Shown piece by piece: positions 24,024-31,690 of a stretch of 36,141 nucleotides of DNA. Position 1 is the stretch's first letter, and every line of letters starts with the position of its first letter. The stretch is from Streptomyces afghaniensis 772. GTDB lineage: Bacteria; Actinomycetota; Actinomycetes; Streptomycetales; Streptomycetaceae. The notes below the pieces were generated by a model that was given only the letters and a program-made list of their open reading frames with translations, searched no databases and was not told the DNA's origin. A program made the position numbers and the translations under genes. The stretch is taken from positions 1-36,141 of the forward strand of contig KE354215.1 of assembly GCA_000415505.1 (NCBI GenBank). The letters are read 5' to 3'.

Positions 24024-24091
24024 TCCACAGAGCGTACGCGAAAACGCAACCAAGTTAAATTTATTACCGCGTCTCACTCATCGGGTATCAC

Positions 24092-24715
24092 TCACCGGGT
24101 ACCACTCCGGATGCCGGGCGGCAGCCCCGCTGCCAGCCACCCGAACGCCCGCTCCGCCGCCGCCACCGCGTCCGCCCGCACGTCCGCCACCCGCTCCCCC
24201 GCCGCGATCCGCCGCCAGTTCTCCATCGCGAGGATCCGCCGCACGGCCATGATCTGCCCGGCCGCGAGCCGTGCGTCCAGATCACCCCCGAGCACCTCGG
24301 CGAGCGCGGCCTCGGACCGCTCCTGGTGCGCGTACGCCCGGGCGACCAGGGAGGGTGTCCCGTAGAGCAGCCGGTGGAAGGCGAGCACCCGGGGATCGTC
24401 GTTGAGCCCGGTCACGGGATCGCACCGCTCCAGCCCCGCCAGGAAGTGCCGCCGCAGCGCCTCCACGGGATCCCCCTCGGCCTCCGCCACCACCCGCGCG
24501 GCCTCGCCCTCGTGGTCGGCGATCCGGTGCAGGACCAGGTCCTCCTTCGCCGGGAAGTACCGGAACAGCGTCGGCTTGGAGATCTCGGCCGCCGCCGCCA
24601 CCTCGGCGACCGACACCGCGTCGAACCCCTTCTCCAGGAAGAGCCGGATCGCGATGTCCGACACGACCTGGTACATCCGCTGCTTCTTGCGCTCCCGCAG
24701 CCCGCTCTCACTCAT
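24092..24715 (-). CDS. TetR-family regulator
   Basis: The 207-residue regulator has the TetR DNA-binding domain at about 25-60 (DAVSVAEVAAAAEISKPTLFRYFPAKEDLV) after RERKKQRMYQVVSDIAIRLFLEKGF, and a C-terminal helical ligand domain (DVRADAVAAAERAFGWLAAGL). It is 68 bases upstream of the helicase gene on the same strand. TAGGCT (24722-24727) six bases before the ATG suggests leaderless transcription. The target is unknown; the helicase and the gene behind it are candidates. Confidence 0.88.
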   Translation of the reverse strand: MSESGLRERKKQRMYQVVSDIAIRLFLEKGFDAVSVAEVAAAAEISKPTLFRYFPAKEDLVLHRIADHEGEAARVVAEAEGDPVEALRRHFLAGLERCDPVTGLNDDPRVLAFHRLLYGTPSLVARAYAHQERSEAALAEVLGGDLDARLAAGQIMAVRRILAMENWRRIAAGERVADVRADAVAAAERAFGWLAAGLPPGIRSGTR

Positions 24716-24756
24716 GCGGCGAGCCTACGCAGTGGGGCTCTGGGCGGGAGTCCGCG

Positions 24757-25815
24757 TCAGGACGTGTGCCAGCGGACCAGCGCGGCCATGATCTGCGCAC
24801 GGCTCGGCACCTGTGCCAGGCCGAGCGGTTGCGCGGCGGCGGTGAGGATCTTCTGGAGCTTGCCGGCGGCCACGGGCAGGGCCACCCAGTTGAAGGCCGC
24901 GTCCTCGCGCAGGGACAGCGACACCCGGATGACATCGGTGAAGACCGACTGCGCCCGCTTGAAGTCGAGGAGCAGCGGCAGGTCCCGCTCCCACCCGGAG
25001 GAACTGCCCGGCCGGATCCTCTCGACCAGGTCGCACCACTCGCGGACCATCCGGTTCTCCTGGTCGCCCGGATAGCGCATCAGGTAGAGGTGGGTGGCCA
25101 GGTCGTAGAGCGGATCGCCCAGCATCGCCAGCTCCCAGTCGATGGCCCAGAGCCGGCCCTTCGGGTCGAGGACGAAGTTCTCCCGGTGCAGGTCCGCGTG
25201 CAGGAGACAGAACGGGCGCCCCTGGAGCCCCAGCACGTGCTTCCTCAGGAGGGTGAACGATTCGTCCGAGATACCGAGCGCGTGGAACAGGCCCGCGAAC
25301 ACCGTGTGGTTCTTCCGGTAGACCTGGTCCTCGACGAAGACGATCAGACGTTCCAGAAAGTCGTCGCTGTCCCCGTCCTCGGCGCGGTCCTTGTCCTCAC
25401 AGCGCCGCTCCACACTCAGCATGTCCGGCGTGACCCGCACCATCTCCTTGAAGAGGTCGACGATCTGGTCGAACACCGCGTCGGGAACACGCCGCCCGGG
25501 CCGCCGCTGCTCACCGAGCGTCCGCCCCTCGATGAAGCCCTGGAGTCCCATGCCGGCGACATCGACGATGCCGGGGACACGGCTGATGTGCTCCTGGAGG
25601 GCGCGCAGCAGCGCCTCCTCCGACTTGAAGCACCTCCGGTCGAACCACAGGATCTCGGAGCGCGGCTCACGGACCTTGACGGTTCGTGTCCCACCGGGCA
25701 GCGCGAGGACGTAGGTCTCGTGGTGGTACCCCTTGAGCGGCCCCTTGACCAGGTTCGGGTCGCCGCTCATCTCGACTGCTCGCTGCCGAGCACCGGTGAC
25801 CGATGGGGGTGTCAT
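24757..25815 (-). CDS. Aminoglycoside-phosphotransferase-fold kinase
   Basis: The 352-residue protein has the APH/choline-kinase fold. The catalytic loop is LLHADLHRENFVLD (HxDxxxxN) and the metal site is AIDWELAMLGDPLYDLATHLYL. The N-lobe has LKGYHHETYVLALPGGTRTVKVREP, with the ATP-binding lysine in VKVRE, and the acidic stretch EDGDSDDF lies at about residues 168-175. It probably phosphorylates a small molecule rather than an antibiotic. Start choice: 25815 (MTPPSV); a start at 25770 (MSGDPNLVK) preserves the fold equally well, and neither has a strong ribosome site. It lies on the same strand 162 bases behind devE, and its position in the dev cluster suggests a link to development (inference). 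Confidence 0.8.
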   Translation of the reverse strand: MTPPSVTGARQRAVEMSGDPNLVKGPLKGYHHETYVLALPGGTRTVKVREPRSEILWFDRRCFKSEEALLRALQEHISRVPGIVDVAGMGLQGFIEGRTLGEQRRPGRRVPDAVFDQIVDLFKEMVRVTPDMLSVERRCEDKDRAEDGDSDDFLERLIVFVEDQVYRKNHTVFAGLFHALGISDESFTLLRKHVLGLQGRPFCLLHADLHRENFVLDPKGRLWAIDWELAMLGDPLYDLATHLYLMRYPGDQENRMVREWCDLVERIRPGSSSGWERDLPLLLDFKRAQSVFTDVIRVSLSLREDAAFNWVALPVAAGKLQKILTAAAQPLGLAQVPSRAQIMAALVRWHTS

Positions 25816-25977
25816 TGGGTGGTTCAGCCTGCCCCGGTGGTGCGGATGGTGTAAGGGGGAAGGCACGTTACTCCACCGGACGCCGTCATCAGGGGAGAAC
25901 GGGGCTATCGATCCGAACTCCCGCCCTCCCAGGTGAACCGGCGCCCCCGAGCGACATGCCTCGCCCGCCCGGACCCC

Positions 25978-26721
25978 CTAGCCGCGCAGCAACGCCAGCA
26001 CCGGCTCCAGGGACTCGATCACGGCGTCGGCTCCCGCCTCCTTGAGGATCTTGGCCTTCCGGGGGTTGCTCGCGTACCCGAGGAACGGCACCCCGGCACG
26101 GGCGGCGGCCTCGCGGTCCGAGGGGGTGTCGCCGATCATCAGGGCGTCGGCCGGGGCGGCGCCCATGGCGTTCAGCGCCCGGTTGAGGCAGTGGGGGTCC
26201 GGCTTCAGGTGGTGAAGTTCCGGGGTGCGGCCGTAGAGGTGGGGGGCGAAGCAGCCGACGAGACCCCGGCTTTCGAGGTACTTGCGCACCACCCGCGGGG
26301 AGTTGTTGGTGGCGATCGCGAGACCGGAGCCCACCGCCGACCAGGTGCGTATCAGCGGATCCGCGTACGGGGTCGGCATCGCCGAGGACGCGGCCCGCAG
26401 CTCCTCCTGGGTGAGACGTTCCTCCAGCTCCGCGACGAGGTCGCTGCCGGGATGCCGGCGGTCCACAGCGCGCAGGACGACCTGCGGGTCGAGCGACTCG
26501 CGTTCCGTCTCCGTCAGCAGGCCGTGCAGCCCCCGGCCCTCCAGCCAGGACACCAGGTCGCCCGCCACGCCGTCCGCCGAGTGCCTGGCGAACAGCCGGC
26601 AGATGGGCCCGTCGAAGTCCCACAGCACGACACGGGCGCCTTTGATCAGATTCGGAAGGTGGTACTGATCGTTCTCGTTCTCGACTGTCGTCGAACCAGT
26701 CTGCGTCGTATCAGGAGTCAC
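25978..26721 (-). CDS. devE: DevE-like HAD-superfamily hydrolase
   Basis: A 247-residue HAD phosphatase: motif I WDFDGPIC (nucleophile and acid aspartates), motif II IATNNSPRVV, motif III lysine in LKPDPHCLN, and motif IV MIGDTPSDREAAARAG. The cap between about 45 and 130 is helical, as in phosphoglycolate-phosphatase-like members. The GTG start at 26721 overlaps the TAG stop of devA by one base (TAGTG), so the two are translationally coupled. In S. coelicolor the orthologue devE lies behind devA and is needed for normal aerial development. The substrate is unknown. A longer frame to 26886 has no homology in that part. Confidence 0.88.
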   Translation of the reverse strand: MTPDTTQTGSTTVENENDQYHLPNLIKGARVVLWDFDGPICRLFARHSADGVAGDLVSWLEGRGLHGLLTETERESLDPQVVLRAVDRRHPGSDLVAELEERLTQEELRAASSAMPTPYADPLIRTWSAVGSGLAIATNNSPRVVRKYLESRGLVGCFAPHLYGRTPELHHLKPDPHCLNRALNAMGAAPADALMIGDTPSDREAAARAGVPFLGYASNPRKAKILKEAGADAVIESLEPVLALLRG

Positions 26722-27593
26722 TAGGAGAGTGTCAGGTCCGTGGTGATGGTTTCCCAGAGGGCGTCGAACCACTTCTGGGATTCCTGCACGAAAGCCGCGT
26801 CCCGCAGGCCCGCCCGCTTCACGAAGGAGAAGAGGAGGGACTGGGAGCCGAGGACGTCGTACATGTCCAGCGTCTGGCTGCCCCACTCCTCCGCCCGCCT
26901 GGTCAGCATGTAGTAGCCGATCAGCGCTTCCTCCCCGTTGAGCAGGTACAGCTTCACCGGCGGGGTGAAGGGCAGCGCCCGGAACGTGACGTGCACGTCG
27001 ATGCCGTGCGTGGAGCGCAGGGCGAGCAGGTTGTGCTGGAGGACCTGACCCTGGGCGTTGCGCATGGCCAGCCAGCGCTTGTGGACCGGATTGTCGTCGC
27101 CGTGCGCCTCCACAGGCACCGGGAAGGCCAGCTCGATGTCCCGGGAGGGGACCAGGATGCGGACGTCGATCGACTCGGGGTGGATGCGGCCCTCGTGGAT
27201 CAGGCGGAGCGGCTCGCCGATGGCGACCATCAGGGTCTCCGCGGTGTGGCAGACGACGTCGACGCGGACCCGGCGGGCCGAGAACGCCTCGGTGAGCCGC
27301 GGTGCCAGGCCCACCATCGTCGGCTGGGGCTCGCCGCGGGCCGGGGCGGGCGCGGCGATCCGCGGCGGGCTGCCCTTGCTGACGTTGGTGAGGAGGCCGT
27401 CCTCCTGGAGCGACCGCAGGGCCTGACGGACGGCGCCGCGTTCCACACCGAACTCCTCCGCCAGTTCGGCCTGGGTGGGCAGGCGGTCCCCCGGCTTGAG
27501 CTCACCGGCGCGGATACGTTCCCGCAGGATGTCGGCGATCTTCTGGGGCGACTGCCTGCTGCTGCCGTTCACTGCCACGCTCTCCTGGGTCAC
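26721..27593 (-). CDS. devA: DevA, GntR-family developmental regulator
   Basis: The 290-residue protein has an N-terminal GntR winged helix (about 10-80: KIADILRERIRAGELKPGDRLPTQAELAEEFGVERGAVRQALRSL in three blocks) and a C-terminal domain of the DevA type, with WLAMRNAQGQVLQHNLLALRS and HVTFRALPFTPPVKLYLLNGEEAL. DevA is needed for aerial hyphae and septation in S. coelicolor and represses its own gene (established). The GTG at 27593 is chosen over the TTG at 27599. It sits six bases after TAGCGT, with no ribosome site, so the transcript is probably leaderless. devE follows with a one-base overlap. The paralogue devB lies 337 bases upstream. Confidence 0.93.
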   Translation of the reverse strand: MTQESVAVNGSSRQSPQKIADILRERIRAGELKPGDRLPTQAELAEEFGVERGAVRQALRSLQEDGLLTNVSKGSPPRIAAPAPARGEPQPTMVGLAPRLTEAFSARRVRVDVVCHTAETLMVAIGEPLRLIHEGRIHPESIDVRILVPSRDIELAFPVPVEAHGDDNPVHKRWLAMRNAQGQVLQHNLLALRSTHGIDVHVTFRALPFTPPVKLYLLNGEEALIGYYMLTRRAEEWGSQTLDMYDVLGSQSLLFSFVKRAGLRDAAFVQESQKWFDALWETITTDLTLS

Positions 27594-27599
27594 GACCAA

Positions 27600-27605
27600 A
27601 CGCTA
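27600..27605 (-). promoter_or_regulatory. Leaderless -10 element of devA
   Basis: On the minus strand TAGCGT is followed by TTGGTC and the GTG start codon. The module AGTTGTANYGTTTGGTYGTG is nearly identical at devB (28832-28849), which shows that both the promoter and the start are conserved after duplication. An AGTTG half-site directly precedes the hexamer. Confidence 0.65.
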
Positions 27606-27680
27606 CAACTCTGATCCATCTGGCGGGAGTTGTTTGAAGGTTGTTTATTACTAGTAGCCAAGTGGGGACAACTTAATCAG

Positions 27681-27695
27681 AGTTGGTTGCCAACT
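27681..27695. promoter_or_regulatory. DevA/DevB operator candidate upstream of devA
   Basis: Perfect palindrome AGTTGG (27681-27686), spacer TTG, CCAACT (27690-27695). It begins 88 bases before the devA GTG and lies in the shared region with the divergent 62-residue gene. A second half-site AGTTGG at 27702-27707 forms another palindrome with the right arm. Similar half-sites (CAACTCTGAT at 27606-27615 and its complement at 27676-27685) frame the region. The same palindrome occurs at the same distance before devB. Confidence 0.65.
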
Positions 27696-27738
27696 TGCTT
27701 GAGTTGGCGGAAGTTTTGCTTCCGAAGGGGGAACCCAG

Positions 27739-27927
27739 ATGCCTGCCCTCGCTCTCCTCTCCGCCGCGTTCGTCGTCGCCTTCGAGCAGCTCGTGCAGTG
27801 GAAGTACGGTCCGGCCGGAATCGTCGGGCTGATCCTTCTCACCGTGGGCATCAAGGCCAAGAGCCCGGCCGTCAGCTCCGCGGGAGCGGTCGTGCTCGCG
27901 CTGCTGATGACGGGCCCCGTCCGATGA
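27739..27927 (+). CDS. Small two-TM membrane protein in dev cluster
   Basis: This 62-residue protein is almost entirely hydrophobic: ALALLSAAFVVAFEQLVQW, a short loop with KYGPAG, then IVGLILLTVGIKAKSPAVSS and GAVVLALLM. Two or three membrane segments are likely. AAGGGGG at a good distance before the ATG marks the start. The gene is divergent from devA, with which it shares the operator region, and ends two bases from the convergent devB stop. I believe an orthologue lies at this place in S. coelicolor (SCO4189). Its role is unknown; a membrane partner of the developmental genes is possible. Confidence 0.75.
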   Translation: MPALALLSAAFVVAFEQLVQWKYGPAGIVGLILLTVGIKAKSPAVSSAGAVVLALLMTGPVR

Positions 27928-27929
27928 CC

Positions 27930-28832
27930 TCAGCTCGTGAGCACCAGCTCCGAACTGATCGTCTCCCACAGTGCGTTGAACCACAGGTGCGACTGCTCGA
28001 CGAACGTCGTGTCGCGCAGGCCGGGGCCCTGCTGGAAGGAGAACAGCATCGACTGGGTGCCCTGGGCGTCGTACATCTCCAGGTGCTCGTGGTCGATCTC
28101 GGCCTCCCGGCGCATCAGCGTGTAGTACGCGAACAGCGCCTCGGTGTTGTTGAGCAGGTACAGCTTCACCGGCGGGGTGAAGGGCAGCGCCCGGAACGTG
28201 ACGTGCACGTCGATGCCGTGCGTGGAGCGCAGGGCCAGGAGGTTGTGCTGGAGGACCTGGCCCTGGGCGTTGCGCATCGCCAGCCACCGCTCGTGCACCC
28301 AGTCGTCGTCGCGCCCCTCGACCGGCACCGGGAAGGCGAGGTCGATGTCCCGGCTCGGCAGCAGGACCCGGACGTCGACCTTGGCCGGTTTCAGCCGTCC
28401 GGCGTGGATCTGCCGCAGCGGCTCACCGATGGCGAGCGTGAGGGAGATGGACGTCAGGCACACGGCGTCGATCTCGACGTGCTCCGCCGCGAAGGCCGCC
28501 GCGATCCGGGGCGCGAGGGCCACCGTGGTGGGCAGGGGCGGGGCTTGCGGGCCGGTCAGCGCCCTGGCGGGGTCGGGGGCGACGGTCGCCGGACTGCCCT
28601 TGGACACGTTGGTGAGCAGCCGCTCGGACTGCAGGACGCGCAGGGCCTGGCGTACGGCACCGCGCTCGACGCCGAACTCGTGGGCCAGCTGGGCCTGGGT
28701 GGGCATGCGTTCGCCCGGCCGCAGCGCTCCTGACCTGATCCGGGCGCGCAGTTCGTCGGCCACCTCGTGATGTGTTCTCTGTGGCCGTTGCGACCTCTTC
28801 CGTCCAGTGACGGGGGCGTGTTCCGGGTCCAC
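27930..28832 (-). CDS. devB: DevB, GntR-family paralogue of DevA
   Basis: The 300-residue regulator shows the same layout as DevA: a GntR winged helix (about 22-95: ALRPGERMPTQAQLAHEFGVERGAVRQALRVL in two blocks) and the DevA-type C-terminal domain with WLAMRNAQGQVLQHNLLALRS identical to DevA. DevB is a DevA paralogue with a distinct developmental role in S. coelicolor. The GTG start at 28832 lies six bases after TACTGT, again a leaderless arrangement. The end is two bases from the small membrane protein stop, on the opposite strand. A terminator hairpin separates it from the acetyltransferase gene upstream. Confidence 0.92.
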   Translation of the reverse strand: MDPEHAPVTGRKRSQRPQRTHHEVADELRARIRSGALRPGERMPTQAQLAHEFGVERGAVRQALRVLQSERLLTNVSKGSPATVAPDPARALTGPQAPPLPTTVALAPRIAAAFAAEHVEIDAVCLTSISLTLAIGEPLRQIHAGRLKPAKVDVRVLLPSRDIDLAFPVPVEGRDDDWVHERWLAMRNAQGQVLQHNLLALRSTHGIDVHVTFRALPFTPPVKLYLLNNTEALFAYYTLMRREAEIDHEHLEMYDAQGTQSMLFSFQQGPGLRDTTFVEQSHLWFNALWETISSELVLTS

Positions 28833-28838
28833 AACCAA

Positions 28839-28844
28839 ACAGTA
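28839..28844 (-). promoter_or_regulatory. Leaderless -10 element of devB
   Basis: On the minus strand TACTGT is followed by TTGGTT and the GTG start, matching the devA arrangement base for base in 17 of 20 positions. The preceding AGTTG half-site is also kept. Confidence 0.65.
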
Positions 28845-28918
28845 CAACTTCCCGCCATCTTCCGGCAGTTCAGCACCAGGTGGTTATGAGCCGCTTCCAA
28901 GCGGAGATAAGTACAGTG

Positions 28919-28935
28919 AAGTTGGTCGCCAACTT
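28919..28935. promoter_or_regulatory. DevA/DevB operator candidate upstream of devB
   Basis: Perfect palindrome AAGTTGG (28919-28925), spacer TCG, CCAACTT (28929-28935). Its AGTTGG core begins 88 bases before the devB GTG, the same distance as the matching site before devA. The rest of the two intergenic regions is only partly alike, so this element seems to be under selection. Confidence 0.65.
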
Positions 28936-28977
28936 GGGTGACATGGTCAGGCCTTCAAGGGGTTGGCCATCCATCAT

Positions 28978-29010
28978 GGGGCTCCCTTCCGGAGGGGAGC
29001 CGGGAGCCCC
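28978..29010 (-). terminator. Hairpin after Eis-like gene
   Basis: Perfect nine-base arms GGGGCTCCC (28978-28986) and GGGAGCCCC (29002-29010) with a 15-base loop, which can itself pair. It lies 52 bases after the acetyltransferase stop and upstream of the devB regulatory region, shielding devB from read-through. Confidence 0.7.
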
Positions 29011-29062
29011 GGACAGCTCGCTACGGATGCGGTATCCCTGTCGTCGGCAGAAGGAGGGCGGC

Positions 29063-30325
29063 TCAGAAAATGTCCGGGCACCAAGGCCGCCTGGACGTAC
29101 GCAGCAGGGCGTCGGCCTTCCGGGCGGCGCCCGCTCGTTCTTCCCGGACCCGGCCCAGCGCCGCCAGCCGCACCGCCGACTCGTCGCCGAGCCACAGCGC
29201 CCCCAACTCGCCCAGCCCGAGCGCGATGTCCGCGCTCTCGGTGGTCGGCGTGCAGGACGCCCCGGCGGCCGAGGCCTCCAGCCGGTAGCGCCCGCCGGTC
29301 AGACCGTCCACCCCGGCGACCTCCAGCACCAGCGTCCCCTCCCCCTCGTACGTCCGCGCCTCGAGCGCCCGTACGACGTCGAGGATCCGCACCCACAGCC
29401 AGTCCGCCAGCGAGGTGATCCTGGCCGCCCGCGGATCCGGCAGCAGGACCGGGAGCAGGTCGTCGGGCGCCCGCCAGCCGCTCTTGACCGTCACGACCCA
29501 GTCGATGGAGCACAGGTACTGCCACAGGGCGCGCTCCGCGGCCGGGGTCGCGCCGAGCAGCCACTTCACGGTGGCCGTGTTCAACGGCTGCTTGGCGTCA
29601 CCCCAGTTGTCGTCGACCTCGTAGGCGGCCATGCCCTCGACCTCACCGGACGCCGAGCGGTACACCACGAAGAAGGGCAGCTTCCACGACGGGTCGAACC
29701 GCAGGGCGCCGGTGTTGAGCTGCCACCACACCTCGTCGCGGGTGATGACACCGGGCTGGGTGCGGCGCAGCCGCTCGTGCAGCTCCGGACCGAGCTTGCG
29801 GACGTCCTCGCCCTCCACCAGGTCGACCCGCCCGCCGTCCGCCGGGCCCGCCCAGCGCGCGTCGAGACCGGCGCGCGGCACGTCGACCGTCCACTCCGAC
29901 ATCCAGGTCGCCGGCCCGAAGCCGTACCGGCCGTAGATCGGGTACTCGGCGGCGATCAGCGTCGCGACGACGTCCCCGCGCTCCTTCGCGGCGGCCAGGT
30001 CCTGCGCCATCATCCGGCTGAGCAGCCCGCGGCGGCGGTGCGTGGCCGTGACGGTGACACCGGAGATGGCATCGGCCCGGACACTCGCCCCGCCCACGGC
30101 CGTGAGCTCCTGGTCGAAGGACTTGAAGGTCGCCACACACCGGCCCCCGTCGAAAGCGCCGAGGTAACGGCCGGGGACGAACTGCCGGCGACGCCCCTCG
30201 ATCTCCTCCTCGGACAGGGCCGGCGCCCGCAGGAAGCCGGTGCTCACGGCACGCAGCCAGTCGGCGAACTCGGCTTCGGTGATCGGGCGTACGTCGATGC
30301 CGTCGGCACGGGGAGTGGGGGTCAT
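29063..30325 (-). CDS. Eis-family GNAT N-acetyltransferase
   Basis: The 420-residue protein has the three-domain Eis layout. The N-terminal GNAT domain (about 1-150) has [31 protein letters not shown] (acetyl-CoA loop RRRGLL) and [19 protein letters not shown] second GNAT-like domain (about 160-300) and a sterol-carrier-like domain (about 310-420) follow. The C-terminus ends in CPDIF; in mycobacterial Eis the C-terminal carboxylate is the catalytic base, and the terminal Phe is kept. Eis enzymes acetylate amines including aminoglycosides and peptides; the natural substrate in Streptomyces is unclear. TAGCGT (30332-30337) is six bases before the ATG, so it may be leaderless. Confidence 0.9.
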   Translation of the reverse strand: MTPTPRADGIDVRPITEAEFADWLRAVSTGFLRAPALSEEEIEGRRRQFVPGRYLGAFDGGRCVATFKSFDQELTAVGGASVRADAISGVTVTATHRRRGLLSRMMAQDLAAAKERGDVVATLIAAEYPIYGRYGFGPATWMSEWTVDVPRAGLDARWAGPADGGRVDLVEGEDVRKLGPELHERLRRTQPGVITRDEVWWQLNTGALRFDPSWKLPFFVVYRSASGEVEGMAAYEVDDNWGDAKQPLNTATVKWLLGATPAAERALWQYLCSIDWVVTVKSGWRAPDDLLPVLLPDPRAARITSLADWLWVRILDVVRALEARTYEGEGTLVLEVAGVDGLTGGRYRLEASAAGASCTPTTESADIALGLGELGALWLGDESAVRLAALGRVREERAGAARKADALLRTSRRPWCPDIF

Positions 30326-30340
30326 GGCATCACGCTAGGC

Positions 30341-30385
30341 GGAGGGCCGGTCGGTGTCGCGTAAATATCCGACCGCCGGCCCTCC
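30341..30385 (-). terminator. Hairpin after rsiG
   Basis: Arms GGAGGGCCGG (30341-30350) and CCGGCCCTCC (30376-30385), with a further four-base pairing TCGG/CCGA inside a three-base bulge, form a long stem 16 bases after the rsiG stop. It separates rsiG from the acetyltransferase promoter. Confidence 0.65.
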
Positions 30386-30400
30386 CGGGCCCGCGGAGCC

Positions 30401-31033
30401 TCACACGAGCAGGTCGTCGACCTGGGCCTCCCCCTCGCGGTACCGGCGCGCGATCTCCGCGCTGCACTCGTCGGCCGTCCGCTGGAGCCGCTGCCGCCGC
30501 CGGGAGACCTGCTGCTCGTAGCGCACGAGCCGCCCCATCGCGGTGTTCAGCTCCAGGTCCGTGCGGGCGTCCAGGTCGGACAGCTCGACCTCGGCGAGCA
30601 TCTCCGCGGCCAGCCGCCGGTACTCCTCGCCCTGCGGCGTCCCCAGGGTCAGATGGCGGGCGGAGGAGCGGTGCCGGGCCGGGGCGTCCCGCAGGATCTC
30701 CGCGAGCCGCTCCACGACGGACGCCTCCGCGGGTACGGCGACGGAGGCCGCACCCACCGGGGTGCGCCGTGTCAGTTCCGCCCGCAGGATGTCGATCCGC
30801 CCCTGGAGCAGCCGCCGTACGTAGCTGAGGTCGGCTTCGTCGCGCTGGGCGTCACGGCGCAGCGTGCGCAGCTCGGGCAGGCTCAGCGCGGCCAGCTCGT
30901 GCTCGGGAGCGTCCGAGGGCAGCGGCGGGCTGTCGGTGCGCTGTGTGGGCGGCCGGTGGTACTCCGCCGCCCCGGTCCCCGTGTGGCTGGACCAGACAGC
31001 CGCCAGCGGCTGTCCGGTACTGGATGTGCTCAT
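30401..31033 (-). CDS. rsiG: RsiG, c-di-GMP-dependent anti-sigma factor of WhiG
   Basis: RsiG holds the sporulation sigma factor WhiG inactive when bound to c-di-GMP. The 210-residue helical protein carries both copies of the signature E(X)3S(X)2R(X)3Q(X)3D: E66, S70, R73, Q77, D81 and E173, S177, R180, Q184, D188. The two helices form the antiparallel coiled coil that binds the c-di-GMP dimer (established in S. venezuelae). The start MSTSSTG at 31033 has GTTGAGG before it; the longer frame from 31084 lacks support. I recall this gene was earlier called amfC in S. coelicolor. The 212-base gap upstream to dtd holds no other gene I can see. Confidence 0.93.
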   Translation of the reverse strand: MSTSSTGQPLAAVWSSHTGTGAAEYHRPPTQRTDSPPLPSDAPEHELAALSLPELRTLRRDAQRDEADLSYVRRLLQGRIDILRAELTRRTPVGAASVAVPAEASVVERLAEILRDAPARHRSSARHLTLGTPQGEEYRRLAAEMLAEVELSDLDARTDLELNTAMGRLVRYEQQVSRRRQRLQRTADECSAEIARRYREGEAQVDDLLV

Positions 31034-31245
31034 GTGCCTCAACCGTCCCCTCGACCGGTGTGTGAAAGCATCGTGCCACCCCAAGTGGCCGCTATGGGAA
31101 CGAGTGCCCCCGATAGACCCCAGATGGGCGGTTAAGCAGCAAAATACGGCCGTGCGCGGCCTGTTGGGGCCCTGAGCAAACCACCCTTTCGGGCCATGCG
31201 CGAACCACCCGCGGTCTCATGTTCACCGCCCTGCATGATGGACGT

Positions 31246-31671
31246 ATGCGAGCAGTGGTGCAGAGGGTGGACGGCGCGAGCGTCGTCGTGGACGGCGAGA
31301 CCGTGGGGGCGATCGAGGGCGAGGGGCTGTGCGTCCTCGTCGGCGTCACGCACGAGGACACCAAGGAGAAGGCGGCCCAGCTGGCCCGCAAGCTCTGGTC
31401 GGTGCGCATGCTGCACGACGAGAAGTCGTGCAGCGACGTCGACGCCCCGCTCCTGGTGATCAGCCAGTTCACCCTCTACGGCGACGCCCGCAAGGGCCGC
31501 CGCCCCACCTGGAACGCCGCAGCTCCCGGCGATGTCGCAGAACCCCTCGTCGACGAGGTGGTCGCCCAGCTGCGCTCGCTGGGCGCGACGGTGGCCACGG
31601 GCCGCTTCGGCGCGGCCATGCGCGTATCACTGACGAACGACGGCCCGTTCACCGTGCTGATCGAGATCTGA
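31246..31671 (+). CDS. dtd: D-aminoacyl-tRNA deacylase
   Basis: Dtd removes D-amino acids mistakenly attached to tRNA. The 141-residue enzyme has both signatures: SQFTLYGD (73-80) and the cross-subunit NDGPFT (131-136), whose Gly-cisPro pair selects D-residues. The N-terminal [18 protein letters not shown] is typical. The start at 31246 is chosen over 31219 because the family begins with [14 protein letters not shown] (31234-31239) is six bases upstream and no ribosome site is seen, so it may be leaderless. It converges on ygfZ, with a 19-base gap. Confidence 0.95.
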   Translation: MRAVVQRVDGASVVVDGETVGAIEGEGLCVLVGVTHEDTKEKAAQLARKLWSVRMLHDEKSCSDVDAPLLVISQFTLYGDARKGRRPTWNAAAPGDVAEPLVDEVVAQLRSLGATVATGRFGAAMRVSLTNDGPFTVLIEI

Positions 31672-31690
31672 CCCGAAAGAACGACAAGCC

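Noticed and set aside
24024-24091. Rifamycin-associated element before the HelD-type helicase
   Set aside because: No match to the GGGGCTTGC-type inverted motif is visible; the region is AT-rich instead.
25834-25879. Inverted repeat CCGGTGG/CCACCGG between devE and the APH-type gene
   Set aside because: The arms are only seven bases and 32 apart, weak for a terminator in this composition; noted but not listed as a feature.
28880-30364. Plus-strand 494-codon frame over the Eis-like gene
   Set aside because: It is the antisense shadow of the acetyltransferase; composition is Arg/Gly/Pro-rich and no domain is recognisable.
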